Source: a bacterium
GTDB lineage: Bacteria; Desulfobacterota; JAPLJL01
DNA length: 64,000 nucleotides
Reading direction: 5' to 3'
NCBI GenBank assembly: GCA_028713675.1
Contig: JAQTNV010000004.1
Coordinates: forward strand, 1 to 64,000
Shown: positions 32,931 through 42,253 of the stretch, in pieces
Position numbering within the stretch: position 1 is the stretch's first letter
Layout: every line of letters starts with the position of its first letter
Notes under the pieces: generated by a model
What the model was told of the DNA's origin: nothing
The model's database searches: none
The model's input: the letters and a program-made list of their open reading frames with translations, nothing else
Program-made: the position numbers and the translations under genes

Positions 32931-34181
32931 CTACCTCCTGGGGGCGGGGGTTTCGCCCAGAACCGTAACCGTAACGTAATTGGTGACGCCGCCCCAGCCG
33001 TGGGCTACGGCGTTCCGGACTTTTTTCGGCACCTGGTGGTCTTCGGCTTTTCCCATCACCTGCAAGCCGGCTTCCAGGATCCGCTGGAGGGCGGAGGAAC
33101 CGATCGCGTTGGTCGCGTTCACTCCCCCCGAGGGATCGCAGGGCATCCTGCCGTTGATTTCGGTTTCGCCCTTCTCCATGGCGATCCAGGCTTTCCCCTC
33201 GTCGAAGAGCCCGAGCTTCTCGGAGAAGAAGAGCTCCTGGCTGGGGAAGGGCTGGTAGATCTCGGCCACGTCGATTTCCTGCTGGGGATCCTTGATCCCG
33301 GCCTGCGCGTAGGCTTTCATCGCCGACAGCCGGGCGCCCATCTGCTCGGAGGGGTCGAGTACGCCGACCCCGCCGCCGCTTTCGCTCTGCATCTGGTTTT
33401 CCTCGTCTGAGTAGGAAGCCAGGCCCTTGACCCAGGCCGGGCGCTTACACTTCTTGAGCGCGATGTTTTCGCAGGCGATCACGATCGCCGAGGCGCCGTC
33501 GCTCGCGGGGCAGACATGACCCATACGGAAGGGATGGACGATTACGTCGGTCTTATGGATATCCTCCGGGGTGCAGTTCGGCCATTGGAGATGAGCGTAT
33601 TTGTTCCTGGCCGCGTTTCTCCGGCACTTGGCGGCTACCATGTCGAAATGTTCGGAACGGCAGCCGGAACGGTGCATGTAGAACCGGGCCTGGTAGGCGG
33701 CCACGCCGGCCGCGGCCCCGACCGCCGAAGTGGCCAGGAGATTTTTCATCGAGAGCCCGTAGCCGAAGGCATGGAAGAAGTTGGCGAGGGCCACGTGGAG
33801 CAGCCCGGTGGTGGCCCCGGCTTCCTTGCTGTCGGAGTGCTTTTCCCAGGCGGTGGCCACGACGATGTCGTAGAGCCCGGACATTACCGCGTAGAATCCC
33901 CCCTGGCCGACCGATCCGCCGGTGGTCCCGCCGGTGGCGATCCGCAGTACCGGCTTACCCGGGGCCCCGATCCAGTCCCCGATCCAAAGCTCGGGTTGGG
34001 CTACCCCGCCGAAACCCTGCATGTTACCCACCACCAGGGCATTCACTTCCTTCATGGAGACCTGGGCGTCTTCCAGGGCGTTGTGCACCGCTTCCGAAAC
34101 CAGTTCGGCCTGGCTCACATCCCGGCGCCGGCCGGAATGTTTGGTCTGGCCACATCCGATGATTGCAGCGTTTCTAAGCAT
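32931..34181 (-). CDS. Thiolase-fold protein without catalytic residues (operon gene 2)
   Basis: This 416-residue protein has a clear thiolase/SCP2 fold (AIIGCGQTKHS, VNALVVGNMQGF, HVCPASDGASAIVIA, VAEIYQPFPSQELF). By my reading of the alignment the nucleophilic Cys position is Gly (RIATGGTTGGSVG, about 85), the GHP motif after PSGG is replaced by VNATNAIGSS (about 352), and the C-terminal Cys position reads AHGWGG (about 394). Ordinary thiolysis is therefore unlikely; an aldolase-like role (as in Ltp2 with DUF35) or a structural role is possible. The ATG shares one base with the upstream gene's TAA, and GGAGGT lies inside that gene. Confidence 0.87.
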   Translation of the reverse strand: MLRNAAIIGCGQTKHSGRRRDVSQAELVSEAVHNALEDAQVSMKEVNALVVGNMQGFGGVAQPELWIGDWIGAPGKPVLRIATGGTTGGSVGQGGFYAVMSGLYDIVVATAWEKHSDSKEAGATTGLLHVALANFFHAFGYGLSMKNLLATSAVGAAAGVAAYQARFYMHRSGCRSEHFDMVAAKCRRNAARNKYAHLQWPNCTPEDIHKTDVIVHPFRMGHVCPASDGASAIVIACENIALKKCKRPAWVKGLASYSDEENQMQSESGGGVGVLDPSEQMGARLSAMKAYAQAGIKDPQQEIDVAEIYQPFPSQELFFSEKLGLFDEGKAWIAMEKGETEINGRMPCDPSGGVNATNAIGSSALQRILEAGLQVMGKAEDHQVPKKVRNAVAHGWGGVTNYVTVTVLGETPAPRR

Positions 34182-35329
34182 TATCGGTCACCTCCTAGAA
34201 CAAACACGGTGTTTTTCTGGGCACAGATTCCAAATTGTCCATGGGCCAGAGCCCGGGTCACCCCCAGGATCTGGTGACTGTCGGCCTCCCCGCGGATCTG
34301 TTTGGCCGCTTCGATCACCCGGGTGAGCCCGGTGGCGCAGATGGGATCGGCGGACAGCGCCCCGCCGCTCGGGTTGATCGGGATCTCCCCATCCAGCCCG
34401 GTCAGGCCTTTTTCAATCAGGACTTGGCCCCGTCCCTCCCGGGCGAGCCCCAGGGCTTCCGAGATCATCAGTTCCTCGTGGGCGAACCTTTCGGAAACCT
34501 CGAAAACGTCAATTTCCCGGTAGGGATCCTTAATCCCGGCCATCTCGTAGGCCTGGGCCGCTGCTTTCTGCAGCGATTCGAGCTGGGTCAGGTTCCGCTC
34601 CCGGAGGTAGGAATCTACGCAGGTGCCCACTCCCTCGATCCAGACTGGATTATCGGTGATCTCACGCGCTTTTTCTTCGGAGGCGAGGATCAGGGCGCAG
34701 ACCCCGTCGGTGATGGGCGGGATCATGAGCTCCCGGATGGGATCGTAATAAATTTTGGAATTCAGGACCTCTTCCACGGTCAGGTCCGGCATTTTCCGGT
34801 GGGTGAGGGGATTGAGGGCGGCGTTGGCCAGGTTCTTGACTGAAACCATGGCCACGGCTTCCTCGGGGACCGAATATTTTTTCATGTACATCCGGGCCTG
34901 GATGGCCGAGGCGGCGATGTCATTCATCAAGCCCACTTGCCGGTCGAAAAGGGGATCCAAAGCGTAAAATAGAATCTGGTGGGGATTAATGGTGGAGGCC
35001 AGGGTATGAGCCTCGACGGTAACCACGTCGTGCGTCCCCGCCAGGATCCGCATCAGCCCGTAAAGCAGGGCCCCGGTGCCGTCTTCTTCCACCTTGGATT
35101 CGTCCTTCTGGTAGGCGCCCACGGCCATGGAAAGGAAGACATTGGAGATGGTTCTCCCGTCCAGGAAGTCGGAAGAGGCGGTGACCACGCTGTCCACTTC
35201 CTCCCGGAGAATCCCGGCGTGCCGGAGGGCGGCCTTCACTACGTCGAAGACCTGGTCCTCCCGGGTTCGGGGCACGTCTTCCTGGTACTCGGATTGGGCG
35301 TACCCGACGATCGCAACCCTTCTTTGCAT
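34181..35329 (-). CDS. Thiolase-fold protein without catalytic residues (operon gene 1)
   Basis: The protein has about 382 residues from the ATG at 35329, with AGGAGG 6 bp upstream; the frame runs on to 35419 but the family begins at RRVAIVGYAQSEY. Thiolase-fold features: VDSVVTASSDFLDG, ITDGVCALILASEE, IDVFEVSERFAHEELM. The nucleophilic Cys position is Asp (VEEDGTGALL, about 83), GHP is lost (PSGGALSADPICATG, about 325), and the C-terminal motif reads ALAHGQFGICAQ. It is a paralogue of gene 2, so the pair probably forms a heteromer with two DUF35 proteins. Confidence 0.87.
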   Translation of the reverse strand: MQRRVAIVGYAQSEYQEDVPRTREDQVFDVVKAALRHAGILREEVDSVVTASSDFLDGRTISNVFLSMAVGAYQKDESKVEEDGTGALLYGLMRILAGTHDVVTVEAHTLASTINPHQILFYALDPLFDRQVGLMNDIAASAIQARMYMKKYSVPEEAVAMVSVKNLANAALNPLTHRKMPDLTVEEVLNSKIYYDPIRELMIPPITDGVCALILASEEKAREITDNPVWIEGVGTCVDSYLRERNLTQLESLQKAAAQAYEMAGIKDPYREIDVFEVSERFAHEELMISEALGLAREGRGQVLIEKGLTGLDGEIPINPSGGALSADPICATGLTRVIEAAKQIRGEADSHQILGVTRALAHGQFGICAQKNTVFVLGGDR

Positions 35330-35466
35330 TTCCATCCTCCTTGGTTGAACTTTTGCTTTTAAGATAAAGGCAAAATCATCCTGACTTAACCGGGAATCCC
35401 TCCAAATCGGATCAATCAAATTGACTGAATTCTTTTATCATAGTTCTAAAGGAAGTCAATATCTCA

Positions 35467-35508
35467 GAGAAAAGAGCAGGGAGCAAGGAGCAGGGGGCAA
35501 AGAGCAGC
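35467..35508. repeat. Heptamer tandem array (GAGCAGG), 6 units
   Basis: Units GAGAAAA, GAGCAGG, GAGCAAG, GAGCAGG, GGGCAAA, GAGCAGC. Confidence 0.88.
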
Positions 35509-35514
35509 AAACCG

Positions 35515-35549
35515 GTGAAAGGCGAAAGGTCAAAGTTAAAAGTTAAAAT
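35515..35549. repeat. Heptamer tandem array (GTGAAAG/TTAAAAG), 5 units
   Basis: Units GTGAAAG, GCGAAAG, GTCAAAG, TTAAAAG, TTAAAAT. The same GTGAAAG-TTAAAAG pair is found inside the signal peptide of the LolA-like gene at 46327-46347. Further degenerate GTCAAAG units continue to about 35600, and a GAACTTT/GGATTTT array runs from about 35634 to 35677. Confidence 0.85.
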
Positions 35550-35678
35550 GCTTAAGCCCAAAGGTCAAACAAACGTCAAAGCCTAAATGTCAAAGAGAAA
35601 TAATAAAAAGGATTTTTTGAGTTTTTATTCTTTGAACTTTATTTGAACTTTGGATTTTGAAATTTGGACATTGATTTT

Positions 35679-36872
35679 TTAGGTCATGTACCCGGCGTTG
35701 ATCTTTACGTAACCTTCGGAAAAATCGCAGGTCAGAATGGTAGCCCGGGCTTTTCCCTGGTTCAGATTGACCCGGATTTTTATTTCCTTCTTTTTCAGAA
35801 GCGGAACCGCTTTTTTCTGCGCTCCCGGAACTCCCTGGGAGGAGCGGACCGCCTGAAGCCCGCCGAACCAGATATCGACCCGGTCGGGATTGATTTTAAC
35901 GCCGCTCCGGCCCGCCGCGGCGATAATCCGGCCCCAGTTTGCTTCCGCTCCGTAGATGGCGGTTTTTACCAGGGGCGAGTTGGCGATGGTCCGGGCCACC
36001 AGGTCGGCTTCACGGGAATTCCGGGCTCCCTCGACCATGATCTCCACCAGCTTGGTGCCGCCTTCGCCGTCCAGGACGATCATTCTGGCCAGTTCTTTCA
36101 AGGTGTCCCCGATCAGTGATTCGACCTGGGACAAGGAACGCCCGCGGGGTAACGCGTTGCCGGCCAGGCCATTGGCCAGACAGAGAGCGGTATCGTTGGT
36201 TGAGGTATCCCCATCCACGGTGATCCGGTTAAAACTGTCTGCCACCGCGTTCGCGAAAATCGGCCGGAGAAGACGGGAGGGAATGGCGAGATCGGTAAAA
36301 ACGAAACCGAGCATCGTCGCCATGTTCGGCATGATCATCCCGGCTCCCTTGGCGGTTCCGAGCAGGGTGACATTCCTGCCGCCGATGGCTTTGCGGGTAT
36401 AGACTACTTTCGGGAAGGTGTCGGTGGTAAGGATGGACTGGATAAAATCAGGGACCGTTTTCGGGTTGAGTTTCCGGACCAGGGCCGGGAGCGAATTCAT
36501 CATCTTTTCAACCGGCAGGGTCATCCCGATCGTACCGGTGGAAGCGATGAGGACGGAACCAGCGGGAGCCCCGAGGATCAGGGCCGTCCCGGAGGTCAGA
36601 AGATTGGCGTCGCGATATCCCTGACGCCCGGTGCAGGCATTGGCGTAACCGCTGTTGACCAGGATCGCCCGGGCCATTCCCGAGCGGGCCCGTTTCCGGG
36701 AAATAACCACGGGAGCCGCCTTGATCAGATTGGTGGTGAAGGCGCCGGCGACGGAAGCCGGGACCTCCGACCAGGCCAGTCCGAGGTCCAGGCGGTTTGT
36801 ATACTTTATCCCGCATTTGACCGCGGCGAACTGAAACCCCGGGACCGTCAATCCGGTTCTGACTTTTTTCAT
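35679..36872 (-). CDS. argJ: Bifunctional ornithine acetyltransferase/N-acetylglutamate synthase
   Basis: This 397-residue Ntn-type enzyme has the self-cleavage site in KGAGMIMPNMATMLGF (about 176-191; the Thr of ATML is the expected new N-terminus and nucleophile). It has INSGYANACTG and VLIASTGTIGMTLP in the alpha chain, and TVDGDTSTNDT and EANWGRIIAAAGRSG in the beta chain. It transfers acetyl from N-acetylornithine to glutamate in the arginine cycle. AGAGGA lies before the ATG. Together with argH it shows arginine synthesis genes scattered in the genome. Confidence 0.97.
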   Translation of the reverse strand: MKKVRTGLTVPGFQFAAVKCGIKYTNRLDLGLAWSEVPASVAGAFTTNLIKAAPVVISRKRARSGMARAILVNSGYANACTGRQGYRDANLLTSGTALILGAPAGSVLIASTGTIGMTLPVEKMMNSLPALVRKLNPKTVPDFIQSILTTDTFPKVVYTRKAIGGRNVTLLGTAKGAGMIMPNMATMLGFVFTDLAIPSRLLRPIFANAVADSFNRITVDGDTSTNDTALCLANGLAGNALPRGRSLSQVESLIGDTLKELARMIVLDGEGGTKLVEIMVEGARNSREADLVARTIANSPLVKTAIYGAEANWGRIIAAAGRSGVKINPDRVDIWFGGLQAVRSSQGVPGAQKKAVPLLKKKEIKIRVNLNQGKARATILTCDFSEGYVKINAGYMT

Positions 36873-37021
36873 TTTTGTCCTCTTCTCCGACCAATGGTTG
36901 CAGAAAAAGCGATCCGGAAATTAATCTGGATTGCTCATCAGGATTATTGATGAAAGCCGATATCTCTGCAAGCTGTGGGCAGGCGAGAAATACGTTTCTG
37001 GCCAAACTCCGGCGGGGATAA

Positions 37022-38320
37022 TCAGCTGCCGGACGAAGTCAGAAGGTGATGGGCGTAACCCGGCCCCATTCTCAATCCCAGGGAAAAAAGGTTGGCCGGG
37101 GGGCGCTGATAGTTCTTGACCGGCTGCATGGAAAGCGCCTTGGCCGGGCAGAGCGAGGCGCAGACCCCGCACCCGATGCAGCGTTCCCGGCGGTATTCCC
37201 AGCCGGTTTCATTCATCACCCAGGCCTTCATCGGGCAGCGGTCCCGGCAGAGACCGCAGCGGACGCACTTACTCTTGTCCCGCTGGGGCCGGAAATGGGG
37301 AGGGGCGACCAGGGCGGGGGCGTTGAACTCGGAAATGGTCCGGAGGATGAGGCAGCAGCACCCGCAGCAGGAACAGGTGTAATTGGGCAGATTGAAATCA
37401 ACGTTTATCGAGAAGGTCGCCAGCCCGGCGGCGTTGGCTTTCATTTTTATATCCAGGGCCTCGGAACGGTCAATCCGGCGCTGGAGGTTCCGGGAGAGCA
37501 TAAAATCCGCGACCGGCCCGATCGACATGCAGGTTTCCCGGGGGAGGCCGCAGTCGTGGCCGGCATAGGCCTGGGACTGGCGGCACTGGCAGAAGCCCAC
37601 GCCGAAGTTCGAGTTTTCCTTCAGCATTTCGGTCAGAAGGTCGGAGGGCAGGGCGGCGGGAACGGCGTCGATGGTTTCATATACCGGGATGTACCGGATC
37701 AAGGGGAGGGGTTTGTCCAGATATTTGGGCAGATAGCCGGTATTGTAAACCCGCTCAAAAAGCTGGCCGAAACGGCGGTGCCATTCATCATCATTTCCGC
37801 TCATCATCACCATCTCGAATGTTCCCGGGACGATGGGCATCAGGCCGTAGCGGAGGGGTTCCTCGGGCGCGGTGAAAGTAAGATTGCTCCGGAAGTCGGA
37901 AATATAGGAAAGGATTTTTTCCGGTTCGCCTTTTCCGAAGACGATCAGGGCCCGTTTTTCGTTGGCCAGGCGGTTGAGGATGACCGTGACTTCCTCCGGC
38001 GGCCGTTTCGCCCGGCGCGCCACGGACCGCGCGGTTTTGCCGTATATCAGGGGAAGGTGTTGAACTATTTCCGCCTCTTCCGGGGTGTATAAATGGACAA
38101 TCAGCTCCAGGAATTCCTGCGAAGGGGGGGGGCCGTACAGGATCTTCTGGGAATAAAACTCGACGATTTTAAGGTGGGCCGGGGTGGCCCCGGGATTGGC
38201 GGCGCCCAGTTCCCGGATTTCCTTGAATCCGCATCCGCTGAGGAGAGCGGGATAGGCGGAAGCGGCCATGGAGAGCTTCAGGAAATCCCGGCGGTTCAAA
38301 TTTTTGGAAAATCCCGGCAT
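37022..38320 (-). CDS. Tat-exported multi-cluster Fe-S protein
   Basis: The protein has 432 residues. The N-terminus has a Tat motif NRRDFLKLSMAAS (about 8-20) and a following Cys (LLSGCGF) that may be lipidated. Midway are unusual Cys runs: FCQCRQSQAYAGHDCGLPRE (about 240-259) and YTCSCCGCCCLIL (about 314-326). The C-terminus is a double [4Fe-4S] ferredoxin domain (CVRCGLCRDRCP and CIGCGVCASLCP, about 355-400). It is an electron carrier or sensor at the outer face of the inner membrane; similar proteins are known to me from sulfate-reducing and related anaerobes, without function. The neighbours secA and argJ give no hint. Confidence 0.82.
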   Translation of the reverse strand: MPGFSKNLNRRDFLKLSMAASAYPALLSGCGFKEIRELGAANPGATPAHLKIVEFYSQKILYGPPPSQEFLELIVHLYTPEEAEIVQHLPLIYGKTARSVARRAKRPPEEVTVILNRLANEKRALIVFGKGEPEKILSYISDFRSNLTFTAPEEPLRYGLMPIVPGTFEMVMMSGNDDEWHRRFGQLFERVYNTGYLPKYLDKPLPLIRYIPVYETIDAVPAALPSDLLTEMLKENSNFGVGFCQCRQSQAYAGHDCGLPRETCMSIGPVADFMLSRNLQRRIDRSEALDIKMKANAAGLATFSINVDFNLPNYTCSCCGCCCLILRTISEFNAPALVAPPHFRPQRDKSKCVRCGLCRDRCPMKAWVMNETGWEYRRERCIGCGVCASLCPAKALSMQPVKNYQRPPANLFSLGLRMGPGYAHHLLTSSGS

Positions 38321-38325
38321 TGCTC

Positions 38326-38381
38326 TAATAGGTTTTAATAGGTCCTATTGGCCCGATAAGTCCTATAAAATCTATAATAAC
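38326..38381. repeat. 9-10 bp tandem array (TAATAGGTCC)
   Basis: Units TAATAGGTTT, TAATAGGTCC, TATTGGCCC, GATAAGTCC, TATAAAATC, TATAATAAC fill the whole gap between secA and the Fe-S protein gene. Confidence 0.75.
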
Positions 38382-38387
38382 AAATTA

Positions 38388-41084
38388 TTACTTCCCGCAG
38401 CATTTCTTGTATTTCATTCCGCTCCCGCAGGGGCAGGGGTCGTTCCGGCCGACCTTGTCGTTCTGGCGCTTGACGGTCGGGGCCTTGCTGTCTCCCCCCA
38501 CACCCAGATGCATGGCGGCCTGTTTCTTCCGGCGCTGTTCCATCCGCTCCACTTCCTCTTCGCGCCGGATCTGGATCCGGAACATCCTTTCCACCGTGTC
38601 CGATTTGAAAATGCCGATCATGGCCATGAACATGTCATAGCCTTCACGTTTATATTCCTGGAGCGGGTCTTTCTGGCCGTAGCCCCGGAGGCCGATTCCT
38701 TCTTTCAAGTGATCCATCCCGAGCAGGTGGTCTTTCCAGAGCCCGTCCAGGGTGGAGAGGAGAAGAAAATGGAGAAGCTGGGTCATGGTCTGGCTGCCGA
38801 ATTCCTCTTCCTTCTTCCGGAAAAGGGCTTTGGCCTGTTCCAGAATGATGTCGGTCAAACCCTCCGGCCGCAGTCCTTCCATTTCCTCCGGTTTTATTTC
38901 CAGGTTCAGGGTAGTCTGGCGCAGGACGCCGATCCGGATCTCTTCCCAGTTCCAGTTTTCCGCCGGGGTTTTCGGCTCGGTATATTGGGAAACGAGGTCT
39001 TCCACGACCTCGGCCAGGATGTCGAAAAAGAGGGGACGGGGATCCTCGGAGGAAAGGATGCTGCGCCTTTCCTTGTAGACGACGGTGCGCTGTTGGTTCA
39101 TGACGTCGTCGTATTCGATCAGGCGCTTGCGAATCTCGAAGTTCTGGGCCTCCACCTTTTTCTGGGCGTTTTCAATCGCCCGGCTGACCAGGCCGTGTTC
39201 AATGGGCTGGTCTTCCTCCATCCCCAGGCGTTCCATGATCCGGGAAATGCGATCCGAACCGAAAATCCGGAGTAGGTCGTCTTCCAGGGACATGTAAAAA
39301 CGGGATGAGCCCGGGTCGCCCTGGCGGCCGGAGCGGCCCCGGAGCTGGTTGTCAATCCGGCGGCTCTCGTGCCGCTCGGTGCCGAGGATGTGAAGACCGC
39401 CCAGCTCGATGACCTTGGCCTTATCCGCCTCGCAGGTTTTCTGGAATTTCTCGACCTGGGTCTGGATTTCTTCGGGGGTGGCTTCCGGGCCGACCGAAGC
39501 CAGGGCCATTTTCTGGGGATTGCCGCCGAGCATGATGTCGGTGCCTCGGCCGGCCATATTGGTGGAAATGGTGACCGTGCCGACCCGCCCGGCTTGGGCG
39601 ATGATATCGGCTTCCCGCTCGTGGTGCTTGGCGTTCAGGACCTGGTGCCGGATGCCTTCCCGGTTGATCATGTGGGAAAGCTTTTCAGATTTTTCAATGG
39701 AAATGGTTCCCACCAGGACCGGCTGGCCCTTGGCGTGGAGTTCCTTGATTTCCCGGACCACCGCCCGGAATTTTTCGGTTTCGGTTTTGTAGATGCTGTC
39801 CTGATAATCTTTCCGGATCATCGGCATATTGGTGGGGATCACCATTACGTCCAAGTTGTAGATTTTGGAGAATTCCGCGGCCTCGGTATCGGCGGTTCCG
39901 GTCATGCCCGCCAGTTTTTTGAACATCCGGAAATAATTCTGAAACGTGATCGTGGCCAGGGTCTGGTTTTCCCGCTCCACCTTGACGTGCTCCTTGGCTT
40001 CCAGGGCCTGGTGGAGGCCATCGGAGTAGCGGCGGCCGGGCATCAGGCGACCGGTGAATTCATCCACGATGATGACTTCACCTTCCTTGACGATGTAATC
40101 CACATCCCGCTGGAAAGTGGTGTGGGCTTTGAGGGCCTGGTTCACGTGGTGGACGATCTCGATGTTGGAAGGGTCGTAAAGATTGGGAATCCGGAGGAGC
40201 TCCTCGAGCCGGGTCACCCCGGACTCGGTGACAAAAGCGGAACGCCCCTTTTCATCGATCCAGCAGTCAAAATTCTCGCGGAAAGAGCGCTGCTCCTCCT
40301 CGATCATTTTGGCGCCTTTATCCAGGTCTTCCCGGCTGGGTTTCTTCAGGCGGGGGATGACCTGGTCAATGGAATGATAAAGCTGGGTGGATTCCTCGGC
40401 CGGGCCGGAAATGATCAGGGGGGTGCGGGCTTCGTCAATCAGGATGGAATCGACCTCGTCCACGATCGCGTAGTGGAGCTCCCTCTGGACGTAATCCTCG
40501 ATCCGGAATTTCATGTTGTCCCGGAGATAGTCGAATCCGAATTCGTTGTTGGTCCCGTAGGTGACGTCGGCGTTATAGGCGATTTTTCTTTCCGGGTCGG
40601 AAAGTCCGTGGACGATCACCCCCACTTCGAGCCCGAGGAAGCGGAAGATCGGTCCCATCCAATCGGAGTCCCGGCGGGCCAGGTAGTCATTCACGGTGAC
40701 CAGGTGGACCCCTTTGCCCTGCAGGGCGTTCAGGTAGATCGGGAGGGTGGCCACCAGGGTTTTTCCTTCCCCGGTTTTCATTTCCGCGATCTTTCCCTGG
40801 TGGAGGACAATCCCGCCGATCAGCTGGACATCGAAGGGGCGCAAATGGATGGTGCGCCGGGAAACCTCGCGGACCACCGCGAAGGCCTCGGGGAGGATAT
40901 CGTCAAGGGAGGCTCCCTGGGCCAGGCGTTCCTTGAGGCGGGGGGTATAGGCTTTAAGCTCGGGATCGCTCAGCCGGGAGATTTCCGGCTCGAGGACGTT
41001 GATCTGCCCCACCAGGGGCTGGATGCGCTTGAGCTCACGCTCGTTTTTGCTGCCGAAGATTTTTTCCAGAAAGCTTTTAGGCAT
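38388..41084 (-). CDS. secA: Protein translocase ATPase SecA
   Basis: The protein has 898 residues. Walker A is in [11 protein letters not shown] (about 103-113); [14 protein letters not shown] (about 207-220) is the DEAD-type motif; [13 protein letters not shown] and [16 protein letters not shown] are the second-domain motifs. The C-terminal zinc/SecB-binding tail is [13 protein letters not shown] (about 884-896). SecA drives preproteins through SecYEG, and the envelope-rich gene content here depends on it. Length is normal. It is preceded on the same strand by the M23 peptidase gene. Confidence 0.99.
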   Translation of the reverse strand: MPKSFLEKIFGSKNERELKRIQPLVGQINVLEPEISRLSDPELKAYTPRLKERLAQGASLDDILPEAFAVVREVSRRTIHLRPFDVQLIGGIVLHQGKIAEMKTGEGKTLVATLPIYLNALQGKGVHLVTVNDYLARRDSDWMGPIFRFLGLEVGVIVHGLSDPERKIAYNADVTYGTNNEFGFDYLRDNMKFRIEDYVQRELHYAIVDEVDSILIDEARTPLIISGPAEESTQLYHSIDQVIPRLKKPSREDLDKGAKMIEEEQRSFRENFDCWIDEKGRSAFVTESGVTRLEELLRIPNLYDPSNIEIVHHVNQALKAHTTFQRDVDYIVKEGEVIIVDEFTGRLMPGRRYSDGLHQALEAKEHVKVERENQTLATITFQNYFRMFKKLAGMTGTADTEAAEFSKIYNLDVMVIPTNMPMIRKDYQDSIYKTETEKFRAVVREIKELHAKGQPVLVGTISIEKSEKLSHMINREGIRHQVLNAKHHEREADIIAQAGRVGTVTISTNMAGRGTDIMLGGNPQKMALASVGPEATPEEIQTQVEKFQKTCEADKAKVIELGGLHILGTERHESRRIDNQLRGRSGRQGDPGSSRFYMSLEDDLLRIFGSDRISRIMERLGMEEDQPIEHGLVSRAIENAQKKVEAQNFEIRKRLIEYDDVMNQQRTVVYKERRSILSSEDPRPLFFDILAEVVEDLVSQYTEPKTPAENWNWEEIRIGVLRQTTLNLEIKPEEMEGLRPEGLTDIILEQAKALFRKKEEEFGSQTMTQLLHFLLLSTLDGLWKDHLLGMDHLKEGIGLRGYGQKDPLQEYKREGYDMFMAMIGIFKSDTVERMFRIQIRREEEVERMEQRRKKQAAMHLGVGGDSKAPTVKRQNDKVGRNDPCPCGSGMKYKKCCGK

Positions 41085-41186
41085 TGGCGCTCAAATTTCT
41101 TCCGGGCGGAATTATAATCCTTTTGCCCGCGAACAAGAAAACCGGCATGGGAAAATTTAAAAAAAGGGGGTTAAAAGAGGAGGAAA

Positions 41187-42095
41187 TTAATTCAATATAT
41201 ATTTCTTCGGGTTGACCGCAATTTCGTTAATCCGGATTTCGTAATGGAGATGGGGACCGGTGGAGCGGCCGGTGTCCCCGACATTGCCGATGGTTTCTCC
41301 CCGCTTGACCCGGTTTCCCAGCCTGACCTTGATTTCCGATAAATGGCCATAACGGGTGGTCATCCCGTAACCGTGATCGAGCACGACGACTTTCCCTATT
41401 TCCGGTGTGAAGCCGGAAAAGCTGACAATCCCATCCGCCGGGGCCAGGACCGGGGTTCCGACCTGGGTGGCGATGTCCAGGCCTTCATGCATGGAGTTGA
41501 GGCCGGTAAAAGGCGAGATCCGCATGCCGAAACCGGAGGTCAGCCAGCCCCGGGTGGGCCAGACCGAAGGGGTGGCGGAAAGAATGGATTTCTGATCCTG
41601 AACAAATTCGTTAAGGTCCTGGAGACTGATTTCCTCGAGATAAGCCTCGCTCTTTAACCTTTCCAGTTCGGAATTCATCCTGCGAATGATCACCTCTTCC
41701 AGGTTTCCCAGGATCGGGTAGGTTTTTTCCCCTCCATCCACACCCCCGATTCCGAGGGGGGAGAACTCGTCTTCGGACTTTTTATCCAGTCCGGTAATGA
41801 CCCGGAGTCGGTTGTTAAACTGCCGGAGGCGGGAGAGCTGGCCGTCCAGATTATCAACCTTGCTGGCCAATTCGTAAATTTGGGTTTTCTGGGTTTGATT
41901 TTCGCTTTTCAGGTATGCCAGTTCTTTCAGCTTGGAACGGGAACTTAGAAAAAGACCGGTCATCAGGATAAAAACCAGAAAAGCCGAAGCCAGAAAAATA
42001 ATCCCGGCCTTTATTCCCCAGGTGGGGAATTTAAGGCGCCGCAGCTGGTCAGTCTTCTCCGGTATAATTAATACAGTAAACCGCTTTGTTCCCAT
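41187..42095 (-). CDS. M23 metallopeptidase with N-terminal membrane anchor
   Basis: The protein has 302 residues. A membrane helix (about 30-50) is followed by a coiled coil (about 60-100) and a LytM/M23 domain. Its metal site is HEGLD (about 199-203), YGHLSEIK, and GPHLHYEIRIN (about 281-291). Family members cut peptidoglycan cross-links or act as degenerate activators of amidases; here the metal-binding residues are present, so it should be active. FGMRISPFTGLNSMHEGLD is the typical substrate-groove segment. Confidence 0.93.
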   Translation of the reverse strand: MGTKRFTVLIIPEKTDQLRRLKFPTWGIKAGIIFLASAFLVFILMTGLFLSSRSKLKELAYLKSENQTQKTQIYELASKVDNLDGQLSRLRQFNNRLRVITGLDKKSEDEFSPLGIGGVDGGEKTYPILGNLEEVIIRRMNSELERLKSEAYLEEISLQDLNEFVQDQKSILSATPSVWPTRGWLTSGFGMRISPFTGLNSMHEGLDIATQVGTPVLAPADGIVSFSGFTPEIGKVVVLDHGYGMTTRYGHLSEIKVRLGNRVKRGETIGNVGDTGRSTGPHLHYEIRINEIAVNPKKYILN

Positions 42096-42253
42096 TATGT
42101 TCCTATTTTACGTGACTTTAAACGGCTGTCAACCACTTAGATGGGAAAATATTGAAAAAGTTGCCGGTTAGGCTTAGATTTCCCTGAATAATGTCCGGGG
42201 TAACCGGGCCAAAATGTCGGCCGGGAGCGGGTTCGGGCGAAAACAGGGGTATT

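Larger units (their letters stand above)
35330..35678. other. 349-bp gene-free stretch with repeat arrays
   Basis: The first 120 bp, upstream of the thiolase-fold operon, hold its ribosome binding site and probably its promoter (minus-strand TATGAT near 35440). The rest is short-unit repeat arrays. No open frame with gene-like character is seen. Confidence 0.7.

Noticed and set aside
32931-35329. Calling both proteins acetyl-CoA acetyltransferases
   Set aside because: The thiolase catalytic residues are absent in both, so the name would imply a reaction the sequence does not support.
39369-41117. 582-codon plus-strand frame antisense to secA
   Set aside because: Its residues (many Gly, Asp, Phe, Gln) are what the complement of CCGG-rich coding DNA gives. 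Similar long antisense frames occur opposite argH, the flavin oxidoreductase, DUF362 and the FadL genes. secA is unambiguous on the other strand.
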